Source: Gordionus sp. m RMFG-2023 (taxonomy: Eukaryota; Nematomorpha; Gordioida; Chordodea; Parachordodidae). From it: a stretch of 64,000 bases of DNA. Positions 35,256 through 47,780 of the stretch are shown piece by piece. The first letter of the stretch is position 1, and every line of letters starts with the position of its first letter. The translations under genes and the position numbers were made by a program. The stretch spans positions 46,601,561 to 46,665,560 of the forward strand of contig NC_088775.1 in assembly GCF_954871325.1 (NCBI RefSeq), given 5' to 3'. The notes under the pieces are model-generated. The model was not told the DNA's origin, made no database searches, and was given only the letters and a program-made list of their open reading frames with translations.

Positions 35256-38200
35256 ACATATAATATTAATTTTACATTTATATTTATATTTTTTTCATAA
35301 ATATTCAATTAGATCAAATAAATTGTCCATAATTTACATTGATTATTTTTATACTTATATCAATTTCATAAATTATAAACTTTTTGTAGAGGTGTAATGC
35401 TGAAATATTTTTATTAGATGCTTAAAAAAATGAAAGAATGATAATTAAATTTTATAAGCGGGCTTGGGTTAAAATTTTTTTATAAATAATGGGCGGGCGG
35501 GTAAAAAATTTTAGACTAATGAGCGGGCAGGCGGGCGTGTAAGGAATTTTAGACAAATGGGCGGGGCGGGCGGGTATATATTTTTTGAACACTATGGGCG
35601 GGCTGGGCGGGCGAAATTTTTTTTAAAACATTAGATAGGCGGGCTTTTGGTCCAAAAACCCGCTCAATGCAGACCTCTAATACAAACACCTTATAATTTA
35701 AGGCCAAGAAATAAAATTAATTTTATTAATGATATTATGATTGACCTTCAAATTAATAATTATGATTTTTCTTTGATGATAGATACTGGTTCTCCGGTGT
35801 CATCCTTGCCCATGAAAGAGTTTGAAAAGCTTGCGAAGGATGAAGATGTGGAGTTGAAAAGTTGTTCGAAGAAATTATTCTCGTATGAAGGGTCGCCTAT
35901 CACAGTCATTGGTAAAGTTATTAATTGTAAGGTCATTTCTAAATACGATTAAATATTTAGATTTTTATGTTTTGGAAGGGGAGGGACCACCTTTATGTGG
36001 TCTAGATTAGTTCAAAGAATTTGATTTGATTAGATTCAATTTTGATTTTACCATACTAATAAGTTAGGATATAGGCTAAATTTTGTAACTTTTAACAATC
36101 CTTGTAAAAATAATGACAGATTTGATAGAGGGAATTTGGTTATTCAGTCAATGTTTATTTAAAAAAATTGTTATGATTTTAATTATGATAAATTTAGTTA
36201 AAAGGTGATTGTGTTTTTCATAATAAAATAGGCAAAGTAAAACATTTAAAAATAAATATTTTATTAAAAGATGATTTTAAACCAAGATTTTTGAAGGCCG
36301 GGAGAGTACCGTTTGAATTAGAAGAGTTAGGTAACATTCTAGAACAATGGTGCCAACAGGGCATAATAACCCCTGTTATATTTTCCCAATGGGCGACACC
36401 ATTAGTTTTGGTTAAAAAGAAGGATAATGCTTTGAGAGTTTGTGCTGACTTTAGGGTCACTGTTAATCCACAGCTAGAAAGGTTTGAATATCCGCTGCCA
36501 AGGATAAGTGACATTATTGCTAAGGTCGGAAAAGGCAGATTATCTTCAAAAATAGACTTTTCCTCGGCTTATTTGCAAATACCTATTTCTAAAGAAACTT
36601 TCAAATTTTTAACCGTTTCAACCCATAAAGGTCTTTTTCAATTTAATAGATTACCTTTTGGACTTACAGTGTCGACTGCTTATTTCCAAAAGACCATGGA
36701 TGAAATTTTTGCTGACATTAACGGGGTTATGTATTATTTAAATGATTTATTAATTTTTGGTAAGGATAAGGAAGATCATTTTAATAAATTGAAAAAGGTA
36801 TTTCAAAGAATGATGGATTTTGGTTTGATTGGAAATATAAAAAAAAAGTGAATTTTGCAAAGAGAGTATTAAGTATTTAGGTTATTTGATAAGTTACAAA
36901 GGTATACAGCCAATTAAAGAAAAGATTGATCCGATAAGTACCATGACTGAACCTAAGAGTAAGGAAGAATTGCATTCGTTGGGTCTGATGAATTATTATT
37001 CAAGGTTCAGAGAAGGTTTTTCTAAATTGACATCTAATTTATATGAATTGCTTAAAAAGAGTAAAAAATTTTATTGGGGAATTAATGAAAAAACTAGTTT
37101 TGATGAGATTAGAGAAAGATTGTGCAATGCACCAATTCTTGCACATTATGACAGGAATAAAAATTTATTTATTTCTACTGATGCTTCTAATAAGGGTATG
37201 GGTGCTGTTTTATTTCATGTTGAAGAGGATGGTCTTGAAAGGCCGATTGAGTTTATGTCAAAAGCATGGACGGGTGCTGAGAAAAGATATTCGATTATTG
37301 AGAAAGAAGGATTGTCGGTTGTTGTGGCTGTTAAGAAATGGAGGGAATATGTAGTAGGGAGGAATTTTAAAATTTTTACGGATCATAAACCTCTAGTTAA
37401 TTTGTTTGGAACAGATCCGGTTAAACTTTACAATATGTCGCCAAGGCTACAGAAATGGGCTTTTTGTTTAGCCGGGTTTGATTTTGACATTAATTATAGG
37501 AGGGGAAAAGATCAATTTATTGCTGATGGGTTATCTAGGTTAATAAAGGAAGATGTTATTTGTTTTTTTAATATTGATAATGATTTAAATGACCAGAGAA
37601 TTTTGAATAATTTAGATATGATAAAAAGAGAGACTGTAGTAGATTTAGAACTAATCAAAGTTAAACAATTTATTTTGAATGAAGCGGGAGATTTCACACA
37701 GATTAAAGTATATATGGAGTTAGGTAAGTTGTTGTTTATTAAAAATGATTGTATTTTTAAGGGAGAGCAGATTGTTATCCCCCAATCGCTAAGAAAAGAG
37801 ATTCTAAATGTTCTTCATGAGGGACATATAGGGTTGTCTAGGATGATTGATATTATGGAAAGATATTTTTGGTGGCCTGGGTTAAAAGAGACATCAAGGA
37901 AATGGTTTTTAGGTGTAATATGTGCATGGTAAATGCTCCAAAATTACCAAGGGTTAGAAATAATCATTGGGTAGATCAGAGCAGACCCTGGTATCGTATT
38001 TTTATTGATTTTTTTGGACACATTAAGAATTATTATGGATTAGTAATAATTGATGGGTACTCTCGATGGCTTGAGATTATCAAGGTTAAAAATATTACTA
38101 CTAATACCACGATTATGGTATTAAATAATATAATTTCTAGATTTGGTTACCCGGTAGAGTTGGTTTCTGATAATGGACTAGCTTTTAGGTCGTATGATTT

Positions 38201-38457
38201 TAAGAATTTTCTATTAAAAAAAGGTATAACACATATATTTACTCCTGCATACCATCCATCTTCAAATGGTATGGCTGAAAGAGAGGTACGCTCAGCTAAG
38301 GATATGATTTATAAATTAGGTGGTTGGGATGATAGGTTATTGGAAGAGGTGTTATTAAATTATCGCAATACCACACATTCGGCAACCAAAACTTCACCTG
38401 CTTTTAGATTATTCGGCAAGGAACTAAGATGGAAATGGAGTTTTTTGAAGGACAGTG

Positions 38458-41292
38458 GGGTTATTCCATGTCAAATGAGCAAATAAAGCAAGATTTTCGG
38501 CCGACCCCTTTCAATTGTGATAAAAAGTTGTAGCCTGGTTATATATGTTCCCATTAGATTATAAACAAAATTTTAGCCCATTAGCAACTATATTAGCGAA
38601 GATAATCGGGGTTAAAGGTCCAAAAAACGTCTTTTTTTGCTTTTTACTAATGTCAAATAATTAGTTTTTAATTTAAAACTAAATATGATCAAATATTGAA
38701 TCTAATATCAATAGCTAAGTTAATAATTGATAATTATGGCTAAAACATCAAAATTAATTTTTGATAAAATATGGGTCATCTTATGGTCAGTTGAAAACTT
38801 GAAATTAATATTTAGAAATGTATATATGTCAGATTTTTAATTTTTTTAAGAAATATTATCCGCTTACTATTTTTTTAATAATTTCTTCAACAATTAGCAT
38901 GGCTGGATATTTATTTAAAAAAATATTGCGTTTTTTATACTTTAAAAAAATAGATGGCGCTATATATAATAGTTATAATATGTTAAAATTCATTTTTCTT
39001 ATTGATTAAAAATATTTTAATGTATAATATATCATAAAATTCTATTATATAACTTTGTAAACCTTATTCCCCTGAGATATTCCCAGGATAAAAAATTTTA
39101 ATAATTTTTTTAATATTTCAATGTAAATTAAAAATAATTAAAAAATCCGACTAGCACACGAACAAAAAAGCAGGATTAAAGGAATGCAGGAAAATTATTA
39201 AGGGAAAAATCGAAAATCTCATTAATTACCAGGCCTACCCCCAAACCTCCACCCCCCCCCCCCCCAGACTAAGTCATACCCATCAAGATCAAGAATGTTA
39301 TGAAATTGTCATTATCTTAAATTATTAAAATAACCAGAGATAAAGAAAATTTCGAAGATTTTGAAAAAATTTTTAAGCAATAAAAATAAACAAAATTATA
39401 GTTCTGATGAAATAACTCTAGAGAAGAGAAGAGAAGAGTCATGCCAGGAATAAAAGATTGTGTATCTGTTAAAGGCGAGAAAGAATCAGTCCAAAGACTT
39501 ATATTAAATAAGCTTAAATAAATATTCAAGATGTTTAAGGAAGAATACCCATATCAATTAGATTCTCTAAATTTGCCGAACTTAGACCAAAAAACTGTAT
39601 TTTAGTTGGAGCTAGTGGCACACAACTGTTTGTGTCTGCGCCATTCATCAGAATGTGAAATTAATGACAAATGTAGAAAAATTTAAAAGATGGGGAATTT
39701 TTAACAATTCTAGATTATTCTAAGAATTATTCCTTCATTTTACAAGATGAAGTTCAGGGATTTCATTGGAACAAGGTGCAGGCCACTATACATCTATTTG
39801 TAGCATATAAATCTGGGGAAGAATTAAAAAATATAAATTTTGTTATTTTATCCAAATTTAATTCTAAACCAGAAAAAAAAATATTTTTCAGATGAAGCCG
39901 CGTCTTAATACAAGAATCGCAAAATTTTACTGAACATATGCCTTCATAAATACGAATTTAATATTCCTGCCGAATGGCATTTCTTTGACACTGCTCACGG
40001 CAAAAATGCATGTGACGGTATCGAAGGAACTGTCAAAAGATTAGTTGCCAGAGCTAGTCTTCAAAGGCCAAATAAAAATCAAATCCTAACTCCATTAAAA
40101 TTATATAATTATGCTAAAGAAAATATTAATGGAATTCAATTTGAATATGTATCCAATCAAGAATATATCGAAGAGGAATTAGCCCTTCGTAAAAGATTTA
40201 ATGCACTGCTTATACATGGAACCCAAAAAATTCACGGGGTTATTCCCATTGATCAAAATAGACTAAAAACCAAAATATATTCTAATTCCAAAAAATATAA
40301 TATAAAACAAGTTTCGTTTTTAAATGAGAAAATTAATTTTTAAAATATTAATGGATATATAACATGTGTATATGATGATAAATGGTAGTTAGTATATATA
40401 ATCGATAAAAATGATATAAATGAAGAAGTAAAAATCCAATTTTTACAGCCTTGTGGACCTTCAGCCTCATTTAAATTTCCTCTGAAAGGTGATATTTTTG
40501 TGTTGCCTAAATCTCATATTCTCTCGCTGGTCAATCCTTCTACTCCCGCCAGTCAAACATATATATTATCTCCTGAAGAAATCTCACAAGCTAGCCAGGT
40601 TTTGTATTCCTTTGTATTCCTTTAGATGAAGTAAGATTTAATTAATTTATAAACTATCTTAATTAGGCTAAATTTGTGAAGATTTTAAAAATTTATGATC
40701 TGAATTACAAATAAATATATATAATGGACATTGTAATCGACTTAGTATGATATATATACATTAAAATATTTTTAATCAATAAAAAAAATGAATTTTAACA
40801 TATTAAAACTATTATATATAGCGCCATCTATTTTAAAGTATAAAAATCGCAATATTTTTTAAAATAAATTGTTGAAGAAATTATTAAAAAAATAGTAAAC
40901 GGATAATATTTCTTAAAAAAATTAAAAATCGGAGATCATATACATTTCGAAATATTAATTTCAAGTTTTCAACTGACCATAAGATGACCCATATTTTATC
41001 AAAAATTAATTTTGATGTTTTCGCCATAACCATCAATTATTAACTTAGCTATTGATATTATATTCAATATTTGATCATATTTAGTTTAAAATTAAAAACT
41101 AGTTATTTAACATCAGTAAAAAGCAAAAAAAGACGTTTTTTAGACATTTAACCCCGAATATCTTCGCTAATATAGTTGCCAATCCGCTAAAATTTTGTTT
41201 ATAATCTAATGGGAACATATATAACCAGCCTACGATTTTTCATCGAAGAAAGGGGCAGGCCGAAAAGTGATTGATTTGACATGGAATGACCC
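38458..41292 (+). mobile_element. Long-TIR DNA transposon F
   Basis: A 2835-bp element with inverted repeats of about 560 bp, opening GGGTTATTCCATGTCAAAT and, inverted, GGGTCATTCCATGTCAAATC, flanked by a 4-bp duplication agtg (38454-38457 and 41293-41296) in the integrase region of the younger Ty3 element. Its terminal 40 bp resemble those of transposon E (TTCGGCCGACCCCTTT), as does the AGATGGCGCTATA motif deeper in the arm. A broken transposase-like frame fills the middle. A 14-base C run lies at 39252-39265. Confidence 0.85.
39640..40330 (+). pseudogene. Transposase-like protein of transposon F
   Basis: Plus-strand blocks DEVQGFHWNKVQATIH (about 39745), VAYKSGEELKNINFVI, then AEWHFFDTAHGKNACDGIEG, TVKRLVARASLQRP and YVSNQEYIEEELALRKRF. 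These match a protein found many times in Hydra and arthropod genomes, often annotated as Cc8L18.2-like. The spaced acidic residues (DEVQ.FHW, CDG) would fit an RNase H-type DDE/D transposase, but that is inference. The frame changes at least twice, so it is inactive. I do not know a firm superfamily name for it. Confidence 0.65.
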
Positions 41293-41506
41293 AGTGACTG
41301 TGATATACATACGACCTAAAATTAAAAGAATAAAGTTCAGAGAATTAACATTTGGCAACTCTGTTTTTGTCAAAGTAGGCATCAGTCAAGAATGGCGTGT
41401 AGGGATTGTTATTGGGAGAATCAGTAATGTTATTTGGGAAATAAAAATAGATAATAAGGTGGAGCGCACATTGATCAAAACAGAAATTGGTGACTGTCAC
41501 TTATAG

Positions 41507-42325
41507 TTTTAATATAAAAACATTACAATAAATTGTAAATACATATATGATATGTTAACCCCTTCCCAGTCTTTCCCCCATTATCCGCTGTTTATATACA
41601 ATAACAGTACCATTTCTCCGTTATACATATATGATATGTTAACCCCTTCCCAGTCTTTCCCTATTATCAGCTGTTAATTACACAATAACAATATCATTTC
41701 CCCATTATACATATATTTTCAAATCAATATAATACCTAACCCGTCCCCTCATTATTACCCTATGTTGTCCCATTTAATTAACCAATTCTTTATATTAATT
41801 TTTATTCCAAATATATTTAGTGATGATTGTACACCGATAGTATTAATTGTACCTATGGATAGTGTAATCTATACATTTGTTAAGGGTAATTACATAAAAA
41901 ACTAATGTACAACTATGGTGCCATTTCCCCATTAGAAATTTTCTTCATTATATGAATTTTATTCCAAATATATTGATTGATTATTGGACACCTATAGTGT
42001 TAATTGTACCTATAGATAGTGTAATCTATACCTTTTGTTAAGGGTAATTACATAAAAAATTATTATGTATAATTATGGTGCCATTTCCCCATTATACATA
42101 TATTTTCAAATCAATATAATACATAATCCGTCCCCTCATTATTACCCTATGTTTTCCCACTTGATTAACCAATTTGTATTTTAAGGTCAAAGTTTGTTAT
42201 AGCCCCTCTTGCATTATTATTATTTTCTTCTTATAAGTAAATCTAAATTACCTCCCGCATGCCAAGCGAGCTCATATTCCCTATATTATAAATTTTAGTT
42301 TATATTTTTTTTTTGAGGAGGTGCA
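41507..42325. other. 3' untranslated part of the younger Ty3 element
   Basis: Holds direct repeats: a block of about 115 bp (ATATGATATGTTAACCCCTT, CATTTCCCCATTATACATAT) twice, and a block of about 150 bp (TTGTACCTATAGATAGTGTA) twice. No coding content. A purine-rich stretch precedes the LTR at 42326. Confidence 0.6.
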
Positions 42326-42889
42326 TGTTGCATAATATAATTTAATATCATAATATACAAAGTTAATTGAAGCTTTAAACTATGACTATTTACATATACA
42401 AAAACATTCACTAAATAATATATTATTTTATTTCTACATACGAAGCCTCAAACCATCAATTGATTTACTAGATATATATATATATATTTAATGTTTTTGA
42501 CTTTCTATGCACGCAATAATTTTACTTGTTAATAAAAATTACTTTTTTAACGACTTGATATATATATATTTGCGTTTTATTCAAACACTAATAAAAGAAT
42601 AAATTTAATCGCATTTTTATTATTATTTGGAGATATCGTTATTATTTATTCTAAAGCAAACGAAACCAGACTTACATTCTTATCCTATTACTTATTCGTT
42701 TTAGCGCAACCAGACTTACATATTCTTATTCTACTACCGATTCTTTTTAGCGCAATTATTCTTTATTTGCGTCAGAGAGATCGTTTTAAACAGTTTATTT
42801 TGTAAGATATAATCGATAATATGCCTAATAATATATTCGTTTTTACTGCAGCTGTTATACATTATCGAGCTAATAAGTCATTCGCTATA

Positions 42890-44878
42890 GGGCCATTCCA
42901 AGTAAAATCGATCACGATTCGGCCGACCCCTTTTAAAATTGTTAAAAATTTCTGGAATAATTTAGATAGGTAGAGAAAGCCGTTTATTTTAGCTCGCTAG
43001 CACACCTGGTTCTCGAGATATAGGGGCTCAAAGGTACAAAAAAGTGCCACTTTGGAATCTGTAAAAATTTTAAAATGCTTATATCTCAAAAACTATTTAT
43101 AGTAAAAAATATTATAATGTATCATTTTATAGGTAATGAAATTCTCTAATGGACTAACAAAGAATAATAAATATTGGCGCCATTATAGGCTCTAAACATC
43201 CGGTTTACCTAAATTGCTTTACCTGTATTTTTAAGCAAAATAGTGAGTTTGTTTTCTAATTTATTTTTTTGCATTTTATTTAGACACCTTTTATAAATAT
43301 ATATGTCAAAACCTTGGCGACGCTATCGAATCCAAAAATTGATAAAAAATAGATGGTGCTTTATGAAATTACGGATCATGGTTAAAATTTTGCTGATAAC
43401 TTATCAATAATGAAATACTTTCACTTTTTATACTAAAAAATTTTGATTTTCTATTAAATATAATAAGGAGCAGAGTGACCATATACCCATTAGACACTTA
43501 ATAATGTAATAAATTTCCAATAATAAATACCTTTCATATAATTTTTTTAATTTTTAAGGTATCTAGAATTTCATCAAATTTTTCATCATTTGATGAAGAT
43601 AATGGTATAATTTTAGTCGTTAAAACTTTTTTTTACTCTAGATATTTTTTTCTTCGAATATTTCTTTTCACATAAGCGTTTTCTTTTAATGAGAGATTCC
43701 CCATTTGATTGTAGGGATATATTAATGTTATCAATAGCCTCTTGATTAATTATATGAAGGAGAAAATCAATATCTACATTGTCATTTGAAGTATAAGGAA
43801 TGTTTGCTAATTTTTGTCTCCATGAAGAGCATATTAACATATCTAAATTGAATGGTAAATTTTTTTGGGTTATCCAGCGTAGAATCTTTCTCAGAATCTC
43901 GCGATAATAAGCATGTCTCTGTAGATTAAATGGGTTGCAACATTTTAATATTTGGTATGTCCATCTGTGATATAGAATAAATTTTTAATTGTCTACACCT
44001 AGAATACATGTTTTTGCACTCCCCAAATCCATATTGTTATTGGTAGACAGACGATAAAATTAATCTGAACGGACAGGTTAAAATTATTTCGCAGAATATG
44101 AGATCGTTTTAAACAATTTATTTTGTAATATATAATCGAATATATGCCTAATAAAATATTCGTTTTTACTGCAGCTGTTATTATCGAGCTAATAAGTCAT
44201 TCGCTCGCTATAGTAGTAAAGTGTAGATCTAAAAAATGTAAAACATTTTAAGGATAGTGGGGGGGGGGGGGGGGGGGGGTCAGAACTGGAAAATTTTATC
44301 ACAATTCTTATAAACGTATCAATATTTTCATTTTCCTTAAGAATAATATTTTTCAACCATTAGCGCCATCTACCTTTTTCTTCAATTTTTGGTAAAAATG
44401 TATATTATGGAAATGTCGATAGCGTTGCCAAGGTTTTGACATCGTATATATATTTATAAAAGGGGCTAAATAAAAAGCAAAAATAAAATTTTGAAAACAA
44501 ACTCCCTTTTTTGCTTAAAAATACAGGTAAAACAATATAGGTAAACCCGAAGTTAAAGACTCAAATTGACGCTAATTTTTATTATTTTTCGGATAGCCCT
44601 TTAGAGATTTTTTTTTACTACAATATGATATATTATATATTTTCTTACTATAAACAGTTTTTGAGATATAAGTATTTTAACATTTTTTACAGATTCCAAA
44701 ATGGCTCTTTTTTGCACTTTTGAACCCCTACATCTCGGGAACCAGGAGTACTAGTGAGCTAATATAAGCGGCTTTCTCATTTATATACCTATCTAAATTA
44801 TTCCAGAAATTTTTAACAATTTTAAAAGGGGTCGGCCGAAAATATGCCTTTTTTGATCGATTTGACATGGAATGGCAT
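42890..44878 (-). mobile_element. Complete-ended copy of transposon E
   Basis: A 1989-bp unit with both TIRs (42890-43470 and 44300-44878 inverted). Its minus strand holds part of a protein at 43613-44000: a CCNPF motif, then RHAYYREILRKILRW, then CSSWRQKLANIP and a basic C-terminal region. This matches the N-terminal zinc-binding-like region of a transposon protein common in Hydra and arthropod genomes. The copy lacks the catalytic region, so it is non-autonomous. A 21-base G run at 44259-44279 lies before the right TIR. Confidence 0.7.
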
Positions 44879-46212
44879 AATGGCGAGATTCGTATTTGCG
44901 CAGATTTCAAGGTGAGTTTAAATCCCAATCTATTATGATCATCACGTTATTCCACGTTGGATGACTTACTGGTAAAGATTCAGGCGGGAAACCTTTTTAC
45001 AGTTATAGATCTAAAAAACGCGTATTTACAAATGGCCGTTGAGCCAGAGTCCCAAGAATATTTGGTCATCTCAACATATAAACGATAATTTCGATACCGA
45101 AGAATGCCGGTTGGGCTTTCGTGTGCGCCAACTATTTTCAAGCGTTATATGGACAATGTTTTGAAAGATTACCCAGTGACTGGAGTGTATCTGGATTATG
45201 TGATTATCTCCAGCAAAAATGATGCCGAACATCTGTCTAATTTAAAAATAGTACTCAATAAGCTGCAGGAAGCAGGCCTCAAAGTCAACTTTGAAAAAGT
45301 TCAATTTTTACGAATTTTGTTTCGTTTCTAAGTATCGTTGATCGACCAAAATGGGGTACATCCAAGCGAGGAAAAAGTTAAAGCAATTAAGGCCGTATTT
45401 AACCCAAAGAATGTTCATCAATTACGTCAATTTATTTATACACAATTTAAGCGATTGTGTAAAGAAACATTTGCTACATTCGCTCAACACCGTACTACCC
45501 GAAGACATATGGGCAGGCGGAACGTACAATTCGAACCTTGGAAGAAAGGTATTATGCCAGTCGAGAATCAACTAAAGAGGCGATGACTCAAACGGTAGCA
45601 GCGTATAGGCTGGGAGAACAGAGTTCGGTAAGTCACCAGCGAAGATTATGTTCGGTCGTCAGATAAGAACTAGTCTAGATTGGGCTAGACCATAGGTGGG
45701 AAATGAGATTAATAAATCCAATAAACAAAGTCGAGAACATGACACACATTCCAGTGTTAAGGAATGACGTTGGTCAACATGTATGGATAAGGAGCGAAAC
45801 CACTAAGGGTTGGAGAAACGGGGTAATTTATAGGAAGGGATTATATTCTTATGTAATCGAGACGGATCTTGTGGTACAAAAACTAGCTGACCATTTAAAG
45901 GACTGTGTGGTATCAGATACGATGGAACGGGTGATTGCGGGAGATTAGAGAGAGTGGGAGACACCAAGACGAGGGTGGATAAATACGCCGCTAAAACGAA
46001 TGATTGAGGAGATAGGCGACTCTCAATTAACATAGGGGGAAATGTAGTAAAAGAGTAATTTATTGTAATATTCTATTTACATATTATATGTTATATTCGT
46101 CATTTAGATATGATTATATATATTTATTTACGATTTATATAATAGGTGTTGGTTAACTTCCTAATAGATTAATGGCATCACTTATCCTTTCACGACTTCC
46201 TTGTATTACGAT

Positions 46213-46421
46213 TAGTGTAGTTAAATGGCTCGTTTTGAGCCGATTTTTAAAAACGGCTAAATCAATATTTTGTCCAGAAAAATATTACGCAAGCCTCAAG
46301 ATTTTGCTCATAGAAAGAACAAAGGTCTAGGCATATATTATCGAAATCTCGAGACTTAGGCAATATTTTTCTGGCTAAAATTTTAAAAAATCGGCTCAAA
46401 ATGAGCCGTTTAACAATACTA
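46213..46421. mobile_element. hAT-type MITE, second copy
   Basis: 209 bp, ends TAGTGTAGTTAAATGGCTCG and the complement GCCGTTTAACAATACTA, flanked by the perfect 8-bp repeat attacgat (46205-46212 and 46422-46429). The undisturbed 5' LTR has the single target TATTACGATTGATAAAT, which proves the insertion. Same family as 25007-25229. Confidence 0.88.
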
Positions 46422-46513
46422 ATTACGATTGATAAATAAAATGTGAATTATAAAAATGAATAATATGTAAATGTTGTAAATTACTAAAGTGCAAATGATG
46501 ACTAGATTATTAA

Positions 46514-47744
46514 CCCTTCAATACTCCGGAAAAAATGACGTTAGTACTCTGGAGGGGTTTAATAGAACCCAATTTCAAATATATATATATCCTTTTGTAT
46601 TTAATATTTGGATATAAGATAGAACAAACCTTAAACTTGATAAAATTATATATATTTTAATTTATTATGCTTAGATTAAAAATAATGAGGATAATAATTT
46701 GTGCCAAAATTTTCTAAAAAAGTTTACCTTTATTAAATTTTAAATTGAAAAAATAATTTATCTATCATATCATCATTATAATTCATTATTTTGATATTTA
46801 TTCTTCAATATAAAACAAGATTTACATTAATACATGCAAACATAAAAAAATATAGGACATTGAAATATGTTAATTTTGACTTATCACATAAAGTATTAAT
46901 ATGCTCCAAACATAATTTTTTTTCCCATATTTGATAAAAATATTTTGTTTTCTCATCTTTACCACTAGGACACATACTGCACCTTCCTCTTGAGTGGATA
47001 AGATTTATATTTTGATTTTCCTAATATATTGCAAATAGATTCCTTCAAAAGTCAGGACAATCTGATAATTTTTATTGTACTTCTAAATATATATATGGCT
47101 TAATAAGTTCAATTGATATTTTGTATATAAAATTACTTCTTGTATGGATTGTGTTTGCTATATGATGTGAATTAATTGATATTATGTTTAGAAGTGTGTA
47201 AGACCTGCTTAAAATTGTATCATTTTTTGTCATTCAATACACCATATCTATCCTACCTTTAGTCATATTATAAAATGTTATAATTTCAGGCTTGCTTGTA
47301 TCATTTGTATCAACATTTTTATTATGGTGGTTAATAGCATTATGACATCCTTTTCTTTCTTTGGATATGATAATGTTATTTTTTCATATCCAACTCAAAT
47401 ATATGAAAAATGATATTACATTTTAAATAATTTTATTATATTTACTTTCAGAATATGTGAAAATCGTAATAATGATAAAAATAATTTGAAACATAGATAA
47501 TTATAAAAAAAATTTCAAAAAAATTAAGTATTTACTCTGGTGGGGTCTCACAAACCCCAATCAGTCACAAAATGTTTTTATCTTACAAATTATTGAGCCA
47601 AAATATATGAAATTTTGAATTTATATTCTAAGATATATTTGATGAAGCTACTGATGATTCCAGATCATAATAATTAACCGTTTTTATATAATATCAATTC
47701 TAGCAAGCCTTGGGTCTCATATACCCCACCGGAATATTGAAGGG
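46514..47744 (-). mobile_element. piggyBac element, degraded
   Basis: Inverted ends CCCTTCAATACTCCGG and CCGGAATATTGAAGGG sit between two TTAA sites (46510-46513 and 47745-47748), the piggyBac signature. The minus strand carries C-terminal transposase text: KPEIITFYNMTKGRIDMVY (about 47290-47230), LLNIISINS, and a cysteine-rich tail (GRCSMCPSGKDEKTKYFY, then KLCLEH, about 46990-46910). At 1231 bp with internal stops it is a short, inactive copy. Confidence 0.85.
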
Positions 47745-47780
47745 TTAAATTGTAAATGATGACCAAATTACTAAAATAGA

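Larger units (their letters stand above)
32017..35679 (+). mobile_element. hAT element C (GGGCGGG-rich ends)
   Basis: Starts TAGAGGTCTGCATTGGGTG and ends CAATGCAGACCTCTA, flanked by the perfect 8-bp repeat atacaaac (32009-32016 and 35680-35687) in the gag-protease region of the younger Ty3 element. The only transposase remnant is the dimerisation domain at about 32290-32380 (IPATSASSERGFSIARRFLN), so it is an internally deleted copy. Subterminal repeats are GGGCGGG/CCCGCCC. A second hAT sits inside it. Confidence 0.88.
30930..42774 (+). mobile_element. Ty3/gypsy LTR element, younger, nested
   Basis: LTRs at 30930-31386 and 42326-42774 begin TGTTGCATAATATAATTT and end GCGTCA, with a perfect 5-bp duplication gagag (30925-30929 and 42775-42779) in transposon E. 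Parts in order: gag (31386 to about 32000, with a short CAA/CAG repeat), protease (about 35720-35940), reverse transcriptase (36290-36860), RNase H (36890-37530), integrase (37790-38457, tail 41293-41506). It is broken, with a handful of breaks besides two large insertions: a hAT at 32017-35679 and a long-TIR transposon at 38458-41292. The two LTRs are almost identical apart from short indels, so it is fairly young, as its place in the nest requires. Confidence 0.9.
29678..44878. mobile_element. Long-TIR DNA transposon E, with tandem partial duplication
   Basis: Ends GGGCTATTCCACGTCAAATC and, inverted, GCCATTCCATGTCAAATCGA, with an apparent 4-bp target duplication aatg (29674-29677 and 44879-44882) in the old Ty3 element. 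It holds a left end plus internal part (29678-42889, split by the younger Ty3 element), then a second left end with internal part and the only right end (42890-44878). TIRs are about 550 bp, with shared blocks GGTCGGCCGA, CCTTGGCGACGCTAT and GGCGCCA. The superfamily is not certain; the encoded fragment and ends match the element at 38458-41292. Confidence 0.75.
27802..47775 (+). mobile_element. Ty3/gypsy LTR element, old, heavily nested
   Basis: LTRs at 27802-28081 and 46043-47775 are flanked by the 5-bp duplication ataga (27797-27801 and 47776-47780). A primer-site-like TGGCAACGAGGAT follows the 5' LTR, and a purine tract (AGGGGGAAA) precedes the 3' LTR. Parts: gag with a zinc knuckle (about 28140-28880), protease and reverse transcriptase (28900-29677, continuing at 44879-45330), and integrase end (about 45480-45950). 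It is broken, with many breaks. A 15-kb stack of other elements splits the reverse transcriptase, and two DNA elements sit in the 3' LTR. The LTRs differ clearly, so it is the oldest layer of the stack. Confidence 0.85.
46043..47775 (+). repeat. 3' LTR of the old Ty3 element with two insertions
   Basis: The LTR copy begins TGTAGTAAAAGAGTAATTT and ends GATGACCAAATTACTAAA. It is stretched from about 280 to 1733 bp by a MITE (46213-46421) and a piggyBac element (46514-47744). Confidence 0.8.

Noticed and set aside
35113-35397. Plus-strand frame with GGG-rich text
   Set aside because: It is the GC-rich terminal repeat of hAT element D read through.
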